A stretch of 64,000 nt of DNA, taken from BM003 sp963699835. Its GTDB lineage: Bacteria > Pseudomonadota > Gammaproteobacteria > Steroidobacterales > BM003. Below the pieces are notes generated by a model. It did no database searches and had not been told where the DNA came from. It was given only the letters and a program-made list of their open reading frames with translations. Position 1 is the first letter of the stretch, and the number at the start of each line of letters is the position of its first letter. The translations under genes were made by a program, and so were the position numbers. Shown here in pieces: positions 27,573 to 38,412 of the stretch. The DNA is taken from positions 1 through 64,000 of the forward strand of contig CAVOVJ010000001.1 of assembly GCA_963699835.1 (NCBI GenBank), given 5' to 3'.

Positions 27573-30500
27573 TCAGCTTGCCCGCGCGGCGGCCTTGCCG
27601 CCGTGGCGCGCGGTTCGCATGACTTTCCGGCCCCAGCGGCTCAGGCCATCCAGCCATAGATAGAAGCTCGGTACGACCAGCAACGAAACGACAGTGGAGA
27701 AGGCAAGTCCGCCGATAATGGCGCGCGCCATCGGGAAGTAGGGCGGACCGTCCCCTCCGACCTGGGTGGTTCCCACCGCCAGCGGGCTGAGACCCAAAAT
27801 TGTCGTCGCCACGGTCATCAGGATCGGCCGCAGCCGGTCACGGCCAGCTTCAATGACCGCTTCCCTGCGCTCGACACCTTCGCGCCGCAAATTATTGATA
27901 TGGTCGACCAGTACGATACCGTTGTTTACGACGACGCCGATCAGGATCATGATTCCTATCGAGGCCATGAACGAAAAAGTCGTGCCGGTCAGGAAGAAAA
28001 ACCAGAAGACGCCGATGATCGAAAAGAGAATGGAAAAGATGATCGACATTGGATAAAGCACGGATTCGAACAGTGCCGCCATGACAATGAAAATCATCGC
28101 AATGCCGAGCAGAATGTTTTCAGCCATGATCTGCTGCGTTTCGTCCTGGCGTTCGAATCCGCGCCCGAATTTCCAGCTGTAACCGGGCGGCAATTCGAAC
28201 TGCTCCATCAGTTTCTCGACCTCAGGCTTGACCTCGTCGAGTGAGCTGTCTTTTGCCAAGTTGGCATTGACAACCACAGCAGTTTGCCGGTCCACGCGCT
28301 GGATTGTTTGTGGCGCCCGCTCAATGCGAAAATTCGCGACGCTCGCCAGCCTGACTCGCCGCCCGTCCGGGGTGTAAAGCGGAAGATCGGCAAGCTGCTC
28401 CAGACTCTGTTGATCGGATTCGCGAAACGCGAGGCGGACCGCGATCTCGTTATCCTTGCCGCGGAATTCGCGCAGATAGTCGCCGCGCATGGCAGTTGCA
28501 ATTGAGTTGGCGATCTGTTGGGTGGATAAACCGAGTTGGGTGGCGCGAATCCGGTCGACGCTGACGCGTATCTCACGTTCACCAGCGGTGGAGTCGCTAC
28601 GAAGACTCTGTAATTCCTCGATCGTGGACAATATTCTGATCAGTTCCGCACTGATCTCGGTGAGCTGTTCGGTTGAATCGCCGCTGACCTGCAGCGAGAA
28701 CGCTTCACCACCGCCTCCGTCCTGTTCGAAACTGAAGCTGGGTTTGCCGATAACGATTTCCGGGAGGTTCTCCTCGATGTACTCGATGATGTCCTCGGTC
28801 GCTATCGTGGCTTCGCTGTCATCGGTGAGGAGGATGGTCGACTCGCCCCGGGTGTTGTCGTAGTAACTGTAGACGGAAACGATGTCGAGCTTCTCCTTGT
28901 TTGCGAAGAGAAAGGCCTCGACCTTGTTGACTGTGCCCTCGATCTGCTCGAGCGGGTACTCGCCCTCGATGTGGTACGGCATAAACAGCCGCCGCTGAAA
29001 GTCCTGTGGCCAGGTATCGAACTTCACCATTTTCATCGGAATAATTGTCGAACCAATGACGACCACGATGCCGAGCAAGGTCCACCAGGGATGGCGCAGT
29101 GTCCATTGCAATGCGCGGACATAGCGGTTGGTCAGACGCGTCATCACTGCGCCTGGCTTGGGCGTCGGCGGTGCCGGTACACGGCTCGCAAGCATCGGTA
29201 CAAGGGTCTGGGCAATCAGCAGGCTCGCTATCAGCGCCACGACGATCGTCAGCGCCACATGCCCGAGGAAAACGGTGATATCGGCTTTCGTGCCGAACAA
29301 CATCGGCGCGAAAACGATAATTGACGTGGCAGTTCCTGCAACCACGGCGAGTCCCACTTCCTGGACCCCGAGCAGGGTCGCCTTGACCGGTTCGTCAGGC
29401 ATGCTCAGGCGATAGCGAAAAATACTTTCGGTCACGACGACGGCATTGTCGACCAGCATACCAACCGCCAGCATCAGGCCCATCATCGACAGGATGTTCA
29501 GTGACAGGCCAAAAAAGTACATCGCTGCCAGCGTAATCAGCAATGAAAAAGGCACGGCCGCGGTAACGATCAGGGTGGTGCTGAGCTGGCGCAAAAACAG
29601 GTATAGAACAATTATGGCGAGTAGTGCCCCGATCATGCCCGCGTTGAGCAGGTCGGCGAGCGAGTCGCGCACGCCTTGTGCCTGGTTGTCCAGGTCGAAG
29701 ATTCTGATCCCCTGCATTTGCGGCAATTCGCCGATCCTCTCGACCTCTTCCTTGACCCGATCGGCGACGGCGACCATGTTGGCGCCGGTGGCCTTGTAGA
29801 CGTTTAGGCCGATGGCATAGCGGCCGTCGAGGTGCCGGCCGTAGTTACGTTCGGGACTCAGCAGGTCGACGTCGGCGATGTCGCCAAGACGCAGGCTGCC
29901 ATCGTCGATGATGGTATTGCGAATGTCATCCAGCGAGGTGAATTCGCCCTTGGGCCTGACGTTGAAGCGCTGCCCGCCCTCGGTGATGCGTCCGGCACTG
30001 ACCGCGAAATTGCTCTTTTCGAGCAGTTCTTTCAGAGCAGGCAAATCGATACCATGCGCGGCTACCCGATCGGCGTCCAGAAGAATGCGGATTTCATGCG
30101 GCTCGACGCCCTGAAGTTCGACCCGGGAAACGCCCTCGAGGCGTTCAATCCGGCGTTTCAGATGCCGATCGAGCAGGTCATAGGCATCCGATAGATCGCG
30201 GTCACTGGAAATCCGCAGAACGAGAATCGGCTGGTCGCTGGTGGAACCGGTGAACACGAGAATTCGTTGCAGGTCCTCCGGTAATTCGTGGCGGATCGAA
30301 TCAATTTTTACCCGTGCATCTATGCCTTTCGTTGAGACTTCCTCATCCCAGCTGAAGAACAGTCTTATCTCCGCCTGGTTATCGCGCGAAAACGAATCCA
30401 TTCGCTCGACTCCCGACAGCGTGGCAAGCGCTTCCTCGATCGGGCGCGTGATGCGTTGCTCGACCTCCTCTGGACTGGACCCCTGATACGGTATCTGAAT

Positions 30501-30638
30501 AAAAATGCCCGGAAATTCGATGTCCGGCATGTATTCGAGGGGCAGCAATCGTGACGCGATCAGGCCGACCGCGGCAAGCGCAACGAAAAACATGACCGTC
30601 GTCACCGGCCTGCGCATGGCGATTTCAGTATGCCGCAT
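27573..30638 (-). CDS. RND efflux permease (second in operon)
   Basis: The 1021-residue protein has the AcrB-type plan: N-terminal TM1 (VTTVMFFVALAAVGLIA), a large periplasmic loop, TM2-6, TM7 near 525, a second large loop and TM8-12. TM4 carries the proton-relay segment GMLVDNAVVVTESI, with one Asp where AcrB has two. It lies 11 bases after the other permease and is the last gene of the operon. A proton-driven exporter in the inner membrane; substrate unknown. With the adjacent permease it may form a mixed trimer, as MdtB/MdtC do. Confidence 0.92.
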   Translation of the reverse strand: MRHTEIAMRRPVTTVMFFVALAAVGLIASRLLPLEYMPDIEFPGIFIQIPYQGSSPEEVEQRITRPIEEALATLSGVERMDSFSRDNQAEIRLFFSWDEEVSTKGIDARVKIDSIRHELPEDLQRILVFTGSTSDQPILVLRISSDRDLSDAYDLLDRHLKRRIERLEGVSRVELQGVEPHEIRILLDADRVAAHGIDLPALKELLEKSNFAVSAGRITEGGQRFNVRPKGEFTSLDDIRNTIIDDGSLRLGDIADVDLLSPERNYGRHLDGRYAIGLNVYKATGANMVAVADRVKEEVERIGELPQMQGIRIFDLDNQAQGVRDSLADLLNAGMIGALLAIIVLYLFLRQLSTTLIVTAAVPFSLLITLAAMYFFGLSLNILSMMGLMLAVGMLVDNAVVVTESIFRYRLSMPDEPVKATLLGVQEVGLAVVAGTATSIIVFAPMLFGTKADITVFLGHVALTIVVALIASLLIAQTLVPMLASRVPAPPTPKPGAVMTRLTNRYVRALQWTLRHPWWTLLGIVVVIGSTIIPMKMVKFDTWPQDFQRRLFMPYHIEGEYPLEQIEGTVNKVEAFLFANKEKLDIVSVYSYYDNTRGESTILLTDDSEATIATEDIIEYIEENLPEIVIGKPSFSFEQDGGGGEAFSLQVSGDSTEQLTEISAELIRILSTIEELQSLRSDSTAGEREIRVSVDRIRATQLGLSTQQIANSIATAMRGDYLREFRGKDNEIAVRLAFRESDQQSLEQLADLPLYTPDGRRVRLASVANFRIERAPQTIQRVDRQTAVVVNANLAKDSSLDEVKPEVEKLMEQFELPPGYSWKFGRGFERQDETQQIMAENILLGIAMIFIVMAALFESVLYPMSIIFSILFSIIGVFWFFFLTGTTFSFMASIGIMILIGVVVNNGIVLVDHINNLRREGVERREAVIEAGRDRLRPILMTVATTILGLSPLAVGTTQVGGDGPPYFPMARAIIGGLAFSTVVSLLVVPSFYLWLDGLSRWGRKVMRTARHGGKAAARAS

Positions 30639-30649
30639 CTTCGTCTCCG

Positions 30650-33600
30650 CTATGCGTTGGCCGATGTAGTGGCTGGCGCTGGAGCCGGCTGCCAGTGCTT
30701 GCGATCGAGCAGGGAGTAAACTACGGGTATCACCACGAGCGTCAACAGGGTCGAGGTCAGAAGGCCGCCGATAACCGTGATTGCCATGGGCGTACGCACC
30801 TCGGCGCCTTCACCGACACCGATTGCCATCGGTACCAGTCCGAGGATGGTCGTTGTGGTCGTCATCAGAATAGGTCGTAAACGAACCTTTCCGGCTTCCA
30901 TTATTGCCGCATGCTTTTCCATGCCGCTCGTGCGCAACTGGTTGATCAGATCGATCAGCACGATCGCATTGTTGACAACGATACCGGCCAGCATGATGAC
31001 CCCGATGAAGGCCACCACGTTGATCGAGGTGCCGGTCAGGTAGAGCGCCAGGACTGCACCAACCAGTGCCAGCGGAATCGTAAACAGTATGACGAACGGA
31101 TGAAGCAGAGACTCGAATTGTGAGGCCATCACCAGGTAGACGAGGAAAATCGCCAACGTCAATGCGAATTTCATCGAGCGGAAGGACGCCTCCATTTCCT
31201 CGCTTTGTCCCGTCACGATCGCGCCGATACCAGCCGGCATGGGGACCGCGTCGAGAATTCGCTCGACCTCGAGGACGGCGGCGCCGAGATCGCCGTAGGC
31301 GAAGTCTGCGGTGATGATCGCTACGCGCTCCTGATTGACGCGGCGGATTTCGGCCGGTCCTCGCGCAATTCCGACATCGGCGACAGCCTCCAGTGGCAGC
31401 GGTCTGTCGCTGCTCGGGTTGATGATCAACTGCCGGATCTCCTCGACGGACGCCTCGCGGTTGTCGACGCTGCGCACCAGAACGTCTATTTTGCGGTCGC
31501 GCCATGTGTACCGGGTGGCGAGTTCACCGCGTACGTTGGCGACGACCCGGTCGGCAATATCGCGAACCGCCAGACCCAGCCTGGCTGCACGCTCCTGGTC
31601 GAATACGATCTGGATCTCAGGATTACCTTCCTCGACCGTGGTCTTGATATCCGTGAATCGACTGGTTTCCTCCAGCGCTTCCACAATCCGGTTGTTGACG
31701 ACCTCGAGTTGTTCGAGGTCGTAACCGGTGACTTCGATCTGTAGCGGACTGGCAAAGCTGAACAGGGCAGGGCGGCTGAACTCGAACTGCACGCCCGGTT
31801 GCTTCGCGAGTGTGTCGCGCATGCTTTCGATGACCCGCACCTCGGCCTCCCGACTGGAGCCCGGTTGCAGAGTGATACTGAGAGTCCCGGTATGCTCACC
31901 AGCATCCACGGGTGTGGCATCGAGACGGTTTCCGGTCCCGGCCACCGCATACGACATAGCTACTTCATTCATTTCGGCGGCCGCCGCCCGCGCAGCCTGG
32001 AGTGCGGCGTCCGTGTCGGAGAGCGGAGTGCCGGGCGCAAGCCTCAGGTTGGCGTTAAACTCGCCCTGCGAGAGTTGTGGAATCAGCTCGGTGCCGAGCC
32101 GTGGAATCAGCGCCATGGTAGCGGCAAATATTGCCGCGGCAGCCAGCACAACCAGCCCGCGATGACTTAGCGACCAGCCCAGCACGGCGGGGTAGATCGC
32201 GGCCATTGCCCGGTAGAGTCCCTGAAGCAACTGGGACGGAAGCCACAACAGTATCCGCCCGAGCCATGCAAACAGGGACAGGCCGCGTCCGATCCAGCGG
32301 ACGATAAATGCGACGACACGAGTGAGCCTGCCCGGCGGGCTCGAGTCAGCCGCGTCGGCAAAGCGATCCCCGGAACCCAGAGAGGCAAGCATTGGTATCA
32401 GAGTCAGGGCGACAACAAGGGAAAAAACCAGGGCATAGGTAACCGTGAGGGCCTGGTCGCGGAACAGTTGCCCGGCGATGCCGCTGACGAACACCATCGG
32501 GAAGAAGACCGCGATTGTTGTCAGGGTTGCCGCCGTGACCGCGGTGGCCACCTCGCTGGTTCCGTTGCGCGCGGCCTCAATGATCGATTCACCCTGTTCG
32601 CGTTTGCGGACGATGTTCTCGAGAACGACAATCGAGTTGTCCACCAGCATTCCAATGGCAAGCGCGATTCCGCCAAGCGACATGATGTTGAGCGTGATGT
32701 CGCTCGAATACATCAGCACAAACGTACCAATTACCGAGACCGGGATGGTAATACCGATTATCGTCGTCGCGCGCGCGTCACGCAGAAAGCCAAAAAGCAC
32801 GACAACCGCGAGCAGCCCGCCGACCAGCGCGGCATTGGTCACGTCGCTGATCGCCGAGCCGATGAACTTTGCCTGATCATAGACTTTTGTCAGGGTGACG
32901 CCGTCCGGCAATGAGTCCTTAACTTCCTCGAGCCGGCCTTGTATGCGTTGCGCAACCTGTACTGTATTGGCGTCCCCTTCCTTGTAAATCGCGAGCTCGA
33001 CCGACTCGTTGCCGTCGATGCGAGTGATGGCCTCGCGTTCCTTGTAACCACTTTCCACGGTTGCTACGTCGCGCAGGTAAACCGGCCGATCATTCGGCGT
33101 TGCAATGATGGTGTTTCCAATCTCGCCGACGGACTGGTACTCGTTGATCGTTCTGACCAGGAAGCGTTGACTGCCTTCCTCAAGGCGGCCCCCGGAAAGA
33201 TTGACGTTTTCTGCCCGGACACGCTGGGCTACCGCGGGAACGGTCAATCCCAGTTGCGCCAGTTTTTTCTGGTCGACGGTAATCTGGATTTCGTCTTCAT
33301 AGCCGCCGCTGATCTTGACCGCCGCGGTACCTTCAACCGCCTCGAAATCGGTTTTCAGCCGGTCCTCGGCGAAGCGTCTGAGGTACTTGAGGCGGGATTC
33401 CCCGGCTGCGGTGTTCTCGTCCGGTACCAGCGCCATCCGCATAATCGGCTCGCTCGACGGATCAAAACGCAGCAGCAACGGGCGTGACGCCTCGAGCGGC
33501 AACTCCAGCAGGTCGAGTTTTTCCCTTACATCGACGCCGGCGATGTCCATATCTGTGCCCCAGACGAATTCGAGGACCACGTCCGATTGTCCGGATCGCG

Positions 33601-33850
33601 AAACTGAGCGCACGAGGCGTACGTTTTTGATTACGCCGACCGCTTCTTCGATGGGCTTGGTCAGCAGGTTCTCTATTTCCAGCGGGGCGCCGCCGGTGAG
33701 TTCGGTACGGACAGTAAGAGTTGGGTAAGACAGGTCCGGCAGCAGATTCAGCTTGAGCCGCGATAAAGATACAGCGCCAAACAGCACGATCGCGACGACG
33801 AACATGGCGATCGTTACACGTCTCTCGGTGGCAACATCGACTAATCGCAT
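30650..33850 (-). CDS. RND efflux permease (first in operon)
   Basis: The 1066-residue RND permease has TM1 VTIAMFVVAIVLFGAVSL and TM4 GMLVDNSIVVLENIVRKREQ. An extra hydrophobic/amphipathic insertion (about residues 495-560, RWIGRGLSLFAWLGRILLWL) lies between the two halves, making it about 45 residues longer than its neighbour. It follows the second adaptor gene by 27 bases and precedes the other permease by 11. No TolC-like outer-membrane factor is encoded in the window, so the complex must borrow one. Substrate unknown. Confidence 0.92.
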   Translation of the reverse strand: MRLVDVATERRVTIAMFVVAIVLFGAVSLSRLKLNLLPDLSYPTLTVRTELTGGAPLEIENLLTKPIEEAVGVIKNVRLVRSVSRSGQSDVVLEFVWGTDMDIAGVDVREKLDLLELPLEASRPLLLRFDPSSEPIMRMALVPDENTAAGESRLKYLRRFAEDRLKTDFEAVEGTAAVKISGGYEDEIQITVDQKKLAQLGLTVPAVAQRVRAENVNLSGGRLEEGSQRFLVRTINEYQSVGEIGNTIIATPNDRPVYLRDVATVESGYKEREAITRIDGNESVELAIYKEGDANTVQVAQRIQGRLEEVKDSLPDGVTLTKVYDQAKFIGSAISDVTNAALVGGLLAVVVLFGFLRDARATTIIGITIPVSVIGTFVLMYSSDITLNIMSLGGIALAIGMLVDNSIVVLENIVRKREQGESIIEAARNGTSEVATAVTAATLTTIAVFFPMVFVSGIAGQLFRDQALTVTYALVFSLVVALTLIPMLASLGSGDRFADAADSSPPGRLTRVVAFIVRWIGRGLSLFAWLGRILLWLPSQLLQGLYRAMAAIYPAVLGWSLSHRGLVVLAAAAIFAATMALIPRLGTELIPQLSQGEFNANLRLAPGTPLSDTDAALQAARAAAAEMNEVAMSYAVAGTGNRLDATPVDAGEHTGTLSITLQPGSSREAEVRVIESMRDTLAKQPGVQFEFSRPALFSFASPLQIEVTGYDLEQLEVVNNRIVEALEETSRFTDIKTTVEEGNPEIQIVFDQERAARLGLAVRDIADRVVANVRGELATRYTWRDRKIDVLVRSVDNREASVEEIRQLIINPSSDRPLPLEAVADVGIARGPAEIRRVNQERVAIITADFAYGDLGAAVLEVERILDAVPMPAGIGAIVTGQSEEMEASFRSMKFALTLAIFLVYLVMASQFESLLHPFVILFTIPLALVGAVLALYLTGTSINVVAFIGVIMLAGIVVNNAIVLIDLINQLRTSGMEKHAAIMEAGKVRLRPILMTTTTTILGLVPMAIGVGEGAEVRTPMAITVIGGLLTSTLLTLVVIPVVYSLLDRKHWQPAPAPATTSANA

Positions 33851-33877
33851 TTTTATTTACTCCGCTGCCGCCGCGCT

Positions 33878-34976
33878 CTAGTCAGCCTGCGCCGGCACCC
33901 TGGCGGTGCTGGCGCCGTTTGCATTGACGACTTCTACCCTGGTGCCGTCGCGGAGCCCGGTTTGTCCCACTACGACGATTTGCTCCTCGCCGGTAAGTCC
34001 ATCGATCACTTCGACGTTCGCACCGCTACTGAAGCCCAGCGATACCGCTTGTCGATGCACGACTTCGTCCTCAACGACAAAAACTGCGGGATCATCGTCG
34101 CTGCCAACTATCGCGCTGCGCGGTATCTGCAGCGCATTGGCATGCATGTCGTAGACAATGTGGATGCGTCCGAACATCCCCGGTTTGAGCTGACCGGTCT
34201 CATCGGGCACCTCGATGGTCACCTTGAACGTGCCGGTCTGAGCATCGACGACCGGACTGATGCGTGCAACCACTCCTTCGAACTGCTTGCTTTTCAGGGC
34301 GTCGACCAGGATCGTCGCATTCTGGCCTGCCTGCAGACGTCGATAGTCGCGTTCCGGAACATGCAGGTAAATAATCAGCGGGTCGAGATCAGTGACCCTG
34401 AATGTCGCGTCGTTGGGATCGATGGTATTGCCGACTTTAATGTATCGCTCCGATACGACACCATCGATCGGTGCCCGGATTTCGGTATAGGACAGTTCCA
34501 GTTGCGCCAGTTCGTTGGCCGCTCGCAGTGATTCCAGGTCGTACTTGATGTTCTCGAAAGCACCGGGACTGACCAGACCTTTCTGATGTAGCTCGACGTT
34601 GCGATCGTATTCGCGCTGCAGTTTGTTCATATTGGCAATTGACTGCTGCAGTTCGAGACGCAGGCGGTCGCCGTCGAGGCGCGCGAGGATCTGACCGGTC
34701 TTGACCACATCGCCTTCCTCGGCAAGCAATTCCCTGACTTCGCCGCCGACCTTGGCCTCGACCATCGCTTCGCCAAAGGCTTCGATGGAGGCGGTGCCCG
34801 AGTAAACCGCATACACGTCGCCGCGGTGTAGCGACGCGGTCTCGACCGGAATGGCCTGTTCTTCCTCTTCTTGCTTGCTGTCGCCAGACTCCCCGTCTGT
34901 CTCACCTTGCCCGCTGCATCCGCCGGCAGCGATCAGCAAGGTCAACAGCAGAACCTGCTATTCGTATGTCGGTCAT
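33878..34976 (-). CDS. RND periplasmic adaptor lipoprotein (second adaptor), start probably frameshifted
   Basis: The membrane-fusion protein has a lipobox IAAGGC, a barrel-sandwich/lipoyl half (EAKVGGEVRELLAEEGDVV), an alpha-hairpin (about 95-160), the second lipoyl half (IRAPIDGVVSERYIKVGN) and a beta-barrel ending RDGTRVEVVNANG. The intact frame begins only at a TTG at 34945. An ATG at 34976 (MTDIRI) is in another frame, and one base change in the AATAGCAGG region would join it to QVLLLTLLIAAGGC, a normal signal peptide. Without correction, TTG at 34945 could still start it. It is second in the operon. Confidence 0.85.
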
Positions 34977-35020
34977 CACTCGCTTTCTCATACCCCAAAA
35001 AGTACGCCGTATTTGATCGC

Positions 35021-36097
35021 CTATGCTTCAGGGCGTTGTGAGCTGGTCCTCGCGGCAATGCGCGTACCCTCGCGCAGACCCTGCTGCCCCTTGACCACCA
35101 GGCGCTCGCCATCCTGCAGGCCGGAGGTGATCTCGATCCATTCTTCCGATCGCAGTCCGGTGGTTACAGGCCGACCGGTGACGGTGTCGTCGTCAACGAC
35201 CCATACCCGCGTTTCGCCGTCTTCCTCGTCAAGCGCCTCGCGAGGCACCAGTAACGCATCAGCATGGGTTGCATAGACAAGCCCGAGTCGAACGAACATG
35301 CCTGGTCGCAGCGTGACGTCCGGGTCATCCACAGAAATCGTGAGTTTAGCGGTTCCCGTTGCCGCATCAACGACCGGACTGACTCTCTCGATTCGTCCTC
35401 CGAAAGCACGGCCGGGCAATGCGTCAGCACGGATTTCGACGCGCTGGTCCGGCGCAAACTTGCCCAGTTCCGCCTGCGGCACGTGAATATACGCCACCAG
35501 GTGCCGGGTATTGGTCACGACGAACAGTTGTTCCCCGGAGTTCAGCCGATTCCCGGTCTTGACCAGCCGTTCGCTGACGACCCCGGATATCGGGGCCTTG
35601 ACTTCAGCGTAGCTGAGTTGGAGCAGCGCAAGCTCATAGGCCGCGGAAGCCGCGTCGACCAGAAAACTGAGGTCTTCGTAATCACGCGGGCTGACCAGGC
35701 CACGCTCGTGCAGCAGCAGGTTGCGTTTGTATTCCCGGCGCAGTTTTTCCAATTCGGCGCGTGCCTGGCTGGCGCGCAGCGCCAGACGCGAATCATCCAG
35801 ACGGGCGAGAACCTGTCCGGTCTCAACTGTATCGCCTTCCTCGACGAGAAGTTGACGAATTTCACCCTCGATCCGTGCGACGACCCGAGCGCGCTCGAGC
35901 GCTTCGATGTTGCCGGTGGCCGGGTACACCGCGTGGATAGGACCGACGTGGGCGTAGTCCACCATGACCGGAAGGGCCGTTGGGGCCTGCGCGGTACTCG
36001 CGGTCTCGACCGTATCGGCCTGTCCCGCATCGCATCCCGAGATAATCGGCACGGCGGCTGCCGTCAGCAGCGCGAGAAAAGTCCTTGCCCGGCTCAT
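35021..36097 (-). CDS. RND periplasmic adaptor lipoprotein (first adaptor)
   Basis: The 358-residue adaptor has a signal peptide with lipobox IISGC (Cys22), lipoyl halves VVARIEGEIRQLLVEEGDTV and VKAPISGVVSERLVKTGN around a coiled hairpin, then a barrel and a C-terminal QQGLREGTRIA strand. It is similar in plan to the next adaptor but clearly divergent in sequence. ATG at 36095-36097 has GGAGGGAGC upstream. It is the first gene of the efflux operon, behind the promoter at 36151-36178. Confidence 0.93.
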   Translation of the reverse strand: MSRARTFLALLTAAAVPIISGCDAGQADTVETASTAQAPTALPVMVDYAHVGPIHAVYPATGNIEALERARVVARIEGEIRQLLVEEGDTVETGQVLARLDDSRLALRASQARAELEKLRREYKRNLLLHERGLVSPRDYEDLSFLVDAASAAYELALLQLSYAEVKAPISGVVSERLVKTGNRLNSGEQLFVVTNTRHLVAYIHVPQAELGKFAPDQRVEIRADALPGRAFGGRIERVSPVVDAATGTAKLTISVDDPDVTLRPGMFVRLGLVYATHADALLVPREALDEEDGETRVWVVDDDTVTGRPVTTGLRSEEWIEITSGLQDGERLVVKGQQGLREGTRIAARTSSQRPEA

Positions 36098-36124
36098 TTG
36101 ATGCTCCCTCCAATCTGACTGGTG

Positions 36125-36147
36125 CTACACAAATACTAGTGTTGTAG
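36125..36147. promoter_or_regulatory. Operator-like imperfect palindrome at the RND operon start
   Basis: The 23-base element begins CTACA and ends TGTAG around a central TACTA-type core; 8 of 11 arm positions pair. It lies just downstream of the -10 box and over the expected start site, where a TetR- or MarR-type repressor would block transcription. No regulator gene adjoins it in the window. Confidence 0.4.
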
Positions 36148-36150
36148 TTG

Positions 36151-36178
36151 AGTATAACACCCATATAGCAAAAGACAA
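36151..36178 (-). promoter_or_regulatory. Sigma70-type promoter of the RND efflux operon
   Basis: On the minus strand: -35 TTGTCT (36178-36173), 16-base spacer, -10 TATACT (36156-36151). The start site would be near 36144, about 47 bases before the first ATG, inside the palindrome at 36125-36147. Confidence 0.55.
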
Positions 36179-36265
36179 TCACGTTGGTGACTTTTTCTGG
36201 AAGCCGTTCAATGCCAGCCTGCAGCGTCGGACAGCCACGCCGGGGAAAAGTTCTGACAGGGGAGA

Positions 36266-36293
36266 GGTGGGAGCCGCTGTCGCGGCCCCCACC
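36266..36293 (-). terminator. Hairpin after prc
   Basis: A stem of GGTGGG/CCCACC plus GCCGC/GCGGC (one mismatch) with loop TGTC lies just past the prc stop, between prc and the efflux promoter. There is no T run, so termination is presumed. Confidence 0.4.
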
Positions 36294-36299
36294 CTGGTA

Positions 36300-38412
36300 T
36301 CAGTTCAGCGCGGACTCGTTTTGGCGTTGTAACCGGGCCGCGATTTCAATGTCGGCCATATCGACCACGATTTCCGCCGCCTCGTCGAGAATGAAGTCCG
36401 GGCCTTCTTCGTTTTCGAGGTCTTCGATGCTTGCGAGAGGCTCGAGGCCCTGCGCCGAGCGGCGCTCGTTCTCCCGTGCGAGCTGCTCCAGCCGAAACTC
36501 CTCACGCTCGGCCTCACGCTTCTCTCGATTCAGCGAAACGGACACTCTTTCCCGCGCGTGCTGCACTGCTGCAATATCCCCGCGCAAATAGTCGAAGTCC
36601 GGGTTGCTTTGCTGACGCTTAACATGACGTTGTTCCAGTGCCGGAATCGGCCCGTACGGGAACTGTTCGCCGGTAAATTCCGTCGCCGCGATCTGGTCCC
36701 ACGGCAGGGCCGTATCGCGAGTGCTTTCGCCAACCATCGAGCTGTCAATGGAGGACGGCAGCGAGATATCCGGCTCGACGCCGCGATGCTGAGTGCTATT
36801 GCCGGTCACCCGATAGTATTTGCCGATTGTCAGCGTCAGCTGGCCGAATCCGGGGTTGGGCGCCCGCTTGTAACGATCGAGCGGGAACAGGTTCTGCACG
36901 GTACCCTTGCCGAAAGTCTGTTGTCCGACGACGATGCCGCGACCGTAGTCCTGAATCGCCGCAGCGAAAATTTCTGATGCCGATGCGCTGTAGCGATCAA
37001 CCAGTACGACCAGCGGTCCGTTATAAGCGATAGTGGGATCCTTGTCCGTCAGTACTTCGATGCGGCCGTTGGACTGACGCAACTGGACAACCGGCCCATC
37101 GGGAATGAAAAGGCCGGACAGCGCGCGCGCCTCCGCAAGGTGACCGCCGCCGTTTCCACGAAGATCCATGACCAGGCCATCCACGCCTTCGTCCTGGAGT
37201 TCGGCGATCAGCCGCCGAACATCGCGGGTGGTACTGGTGTAGTCTTCCTCGCCCGCAATCATCGCCTGGTAATCCATGTAGAAACTCGGCACCTCGACTA
37301 CGCCAATGGTCCAGTCACGGCCATCCCGATCGATGGTCACGGTTTTCTTTTGCGCGGCCTGCGCCTCGAGTTTGATCTTGTCCCGGGTCAAATCAAGCGC
37401 GAATTCCTCCGAGCCCGGCGCGGCGCCCGACGGGAGGATCTGCAGACGTACACCGCTGCCCCCCGGACCTCGGATGAGCTCGACTACGTCGTCGAGCCGC
37501 CAGCCGACGACATCGACGATCTCGGCGTCCGGTCCCTGGCCAACGCCAATGATGCGATCGTTCGGTTTGAGTGTTCCATCAAGCGCCGCCGGACCGCCCG
37601 GGATAATCCCCATTATCGTCACGTGCTCATCCTGGAGTTGCAGTGACGCGCCGATCCCGTCATAAGAAAGACTCATCTGGATCCGATATTCCTCGGAATT
37701 GCGCGGCGACATGTAGCTCGAGTGCGGGTCAAGCGTGTGGGTGTAGGCGTTCATGAATATCTCGAACACATCGTCGGGCTTGATCTGGTTTACCCGAGTA
37801 AGAACCCGGTCATAACGCTTCTGCAGAATCTCGCGGGTCTCGTCCCATTCCTTGCCGGCAAGCGCCAGTCCCAATGCGTCGTTCTTGACTCGCTTGCGCC
37901 ATATGTCATCGAGTTGGGCCCGGTCCGCCGCCCACGGCATTTCCGAGCGATCGAATACGTAGTCCTCATCAATCGTGAAGTCGGGCTCGTGATCGAGCAG
38001 AGAGATCGCGTATTTCACGCGTTCTCGGCTCCTTTCCCGGTATACGCCGAAGATGTCGAATGCCGGGTTGACCTCACCTTCCCGGACGGCGTCGTCGATG
38101 CTCTTGCGATAGGCTTCAAAGCTTGCGATGTCGCTGGCAAGAAAATACTGGCGGTTGCCGTCCAGGCTCTCCAGATAACGGTCGAGAATTTTCCCCGACA
38201 GATCGTCATCAAAGGCTGTCTGACCATAATGAAACCGGTCGGCGAGATGGTAGACCGCGCGGGCGATCTCCTGGTGCCGCAGTTCCGGCTCCAGCGGCGC
38301 GTCGGAGTCCTCCGTCTGGATTGCTGCGGCACCTGCTGCAGTAAGCAGAAATACCATTGCAGTAGATCGAGAAAGTCGAAATTATCGCTCGTAACCTTAT
38401 AATTCCATTCAT
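36300..38412 (-). CDS. prc: Carboxy-terminal (tail-specific) protease Prc
   Basis: The S41A protease has the N-terminal Prc domain (ELRHQEIARAVYHLADRFHY), the PDZ domain (SLSYDGIGASLQL to IIPGGPAALDGTLKPNDRI) and a protease core with MDLRGNGGGHL, catalytic Ser in RYSASASEIFAAAIQDYGR and Lys in GQQTFGKGTVQ. A DUF3340-type helical end follows. It trims periplasmic proteins at their C termini. The open frame starts at ATG 38357 (685 residues), giving a short signal peptide. An ATG at 38412 (MNGIIRLRAIIST) in another frame would join it through one base in the TTT near 38377 and form a full signal peptide, so I extend the feature to 38412. Confidence 0.92.
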
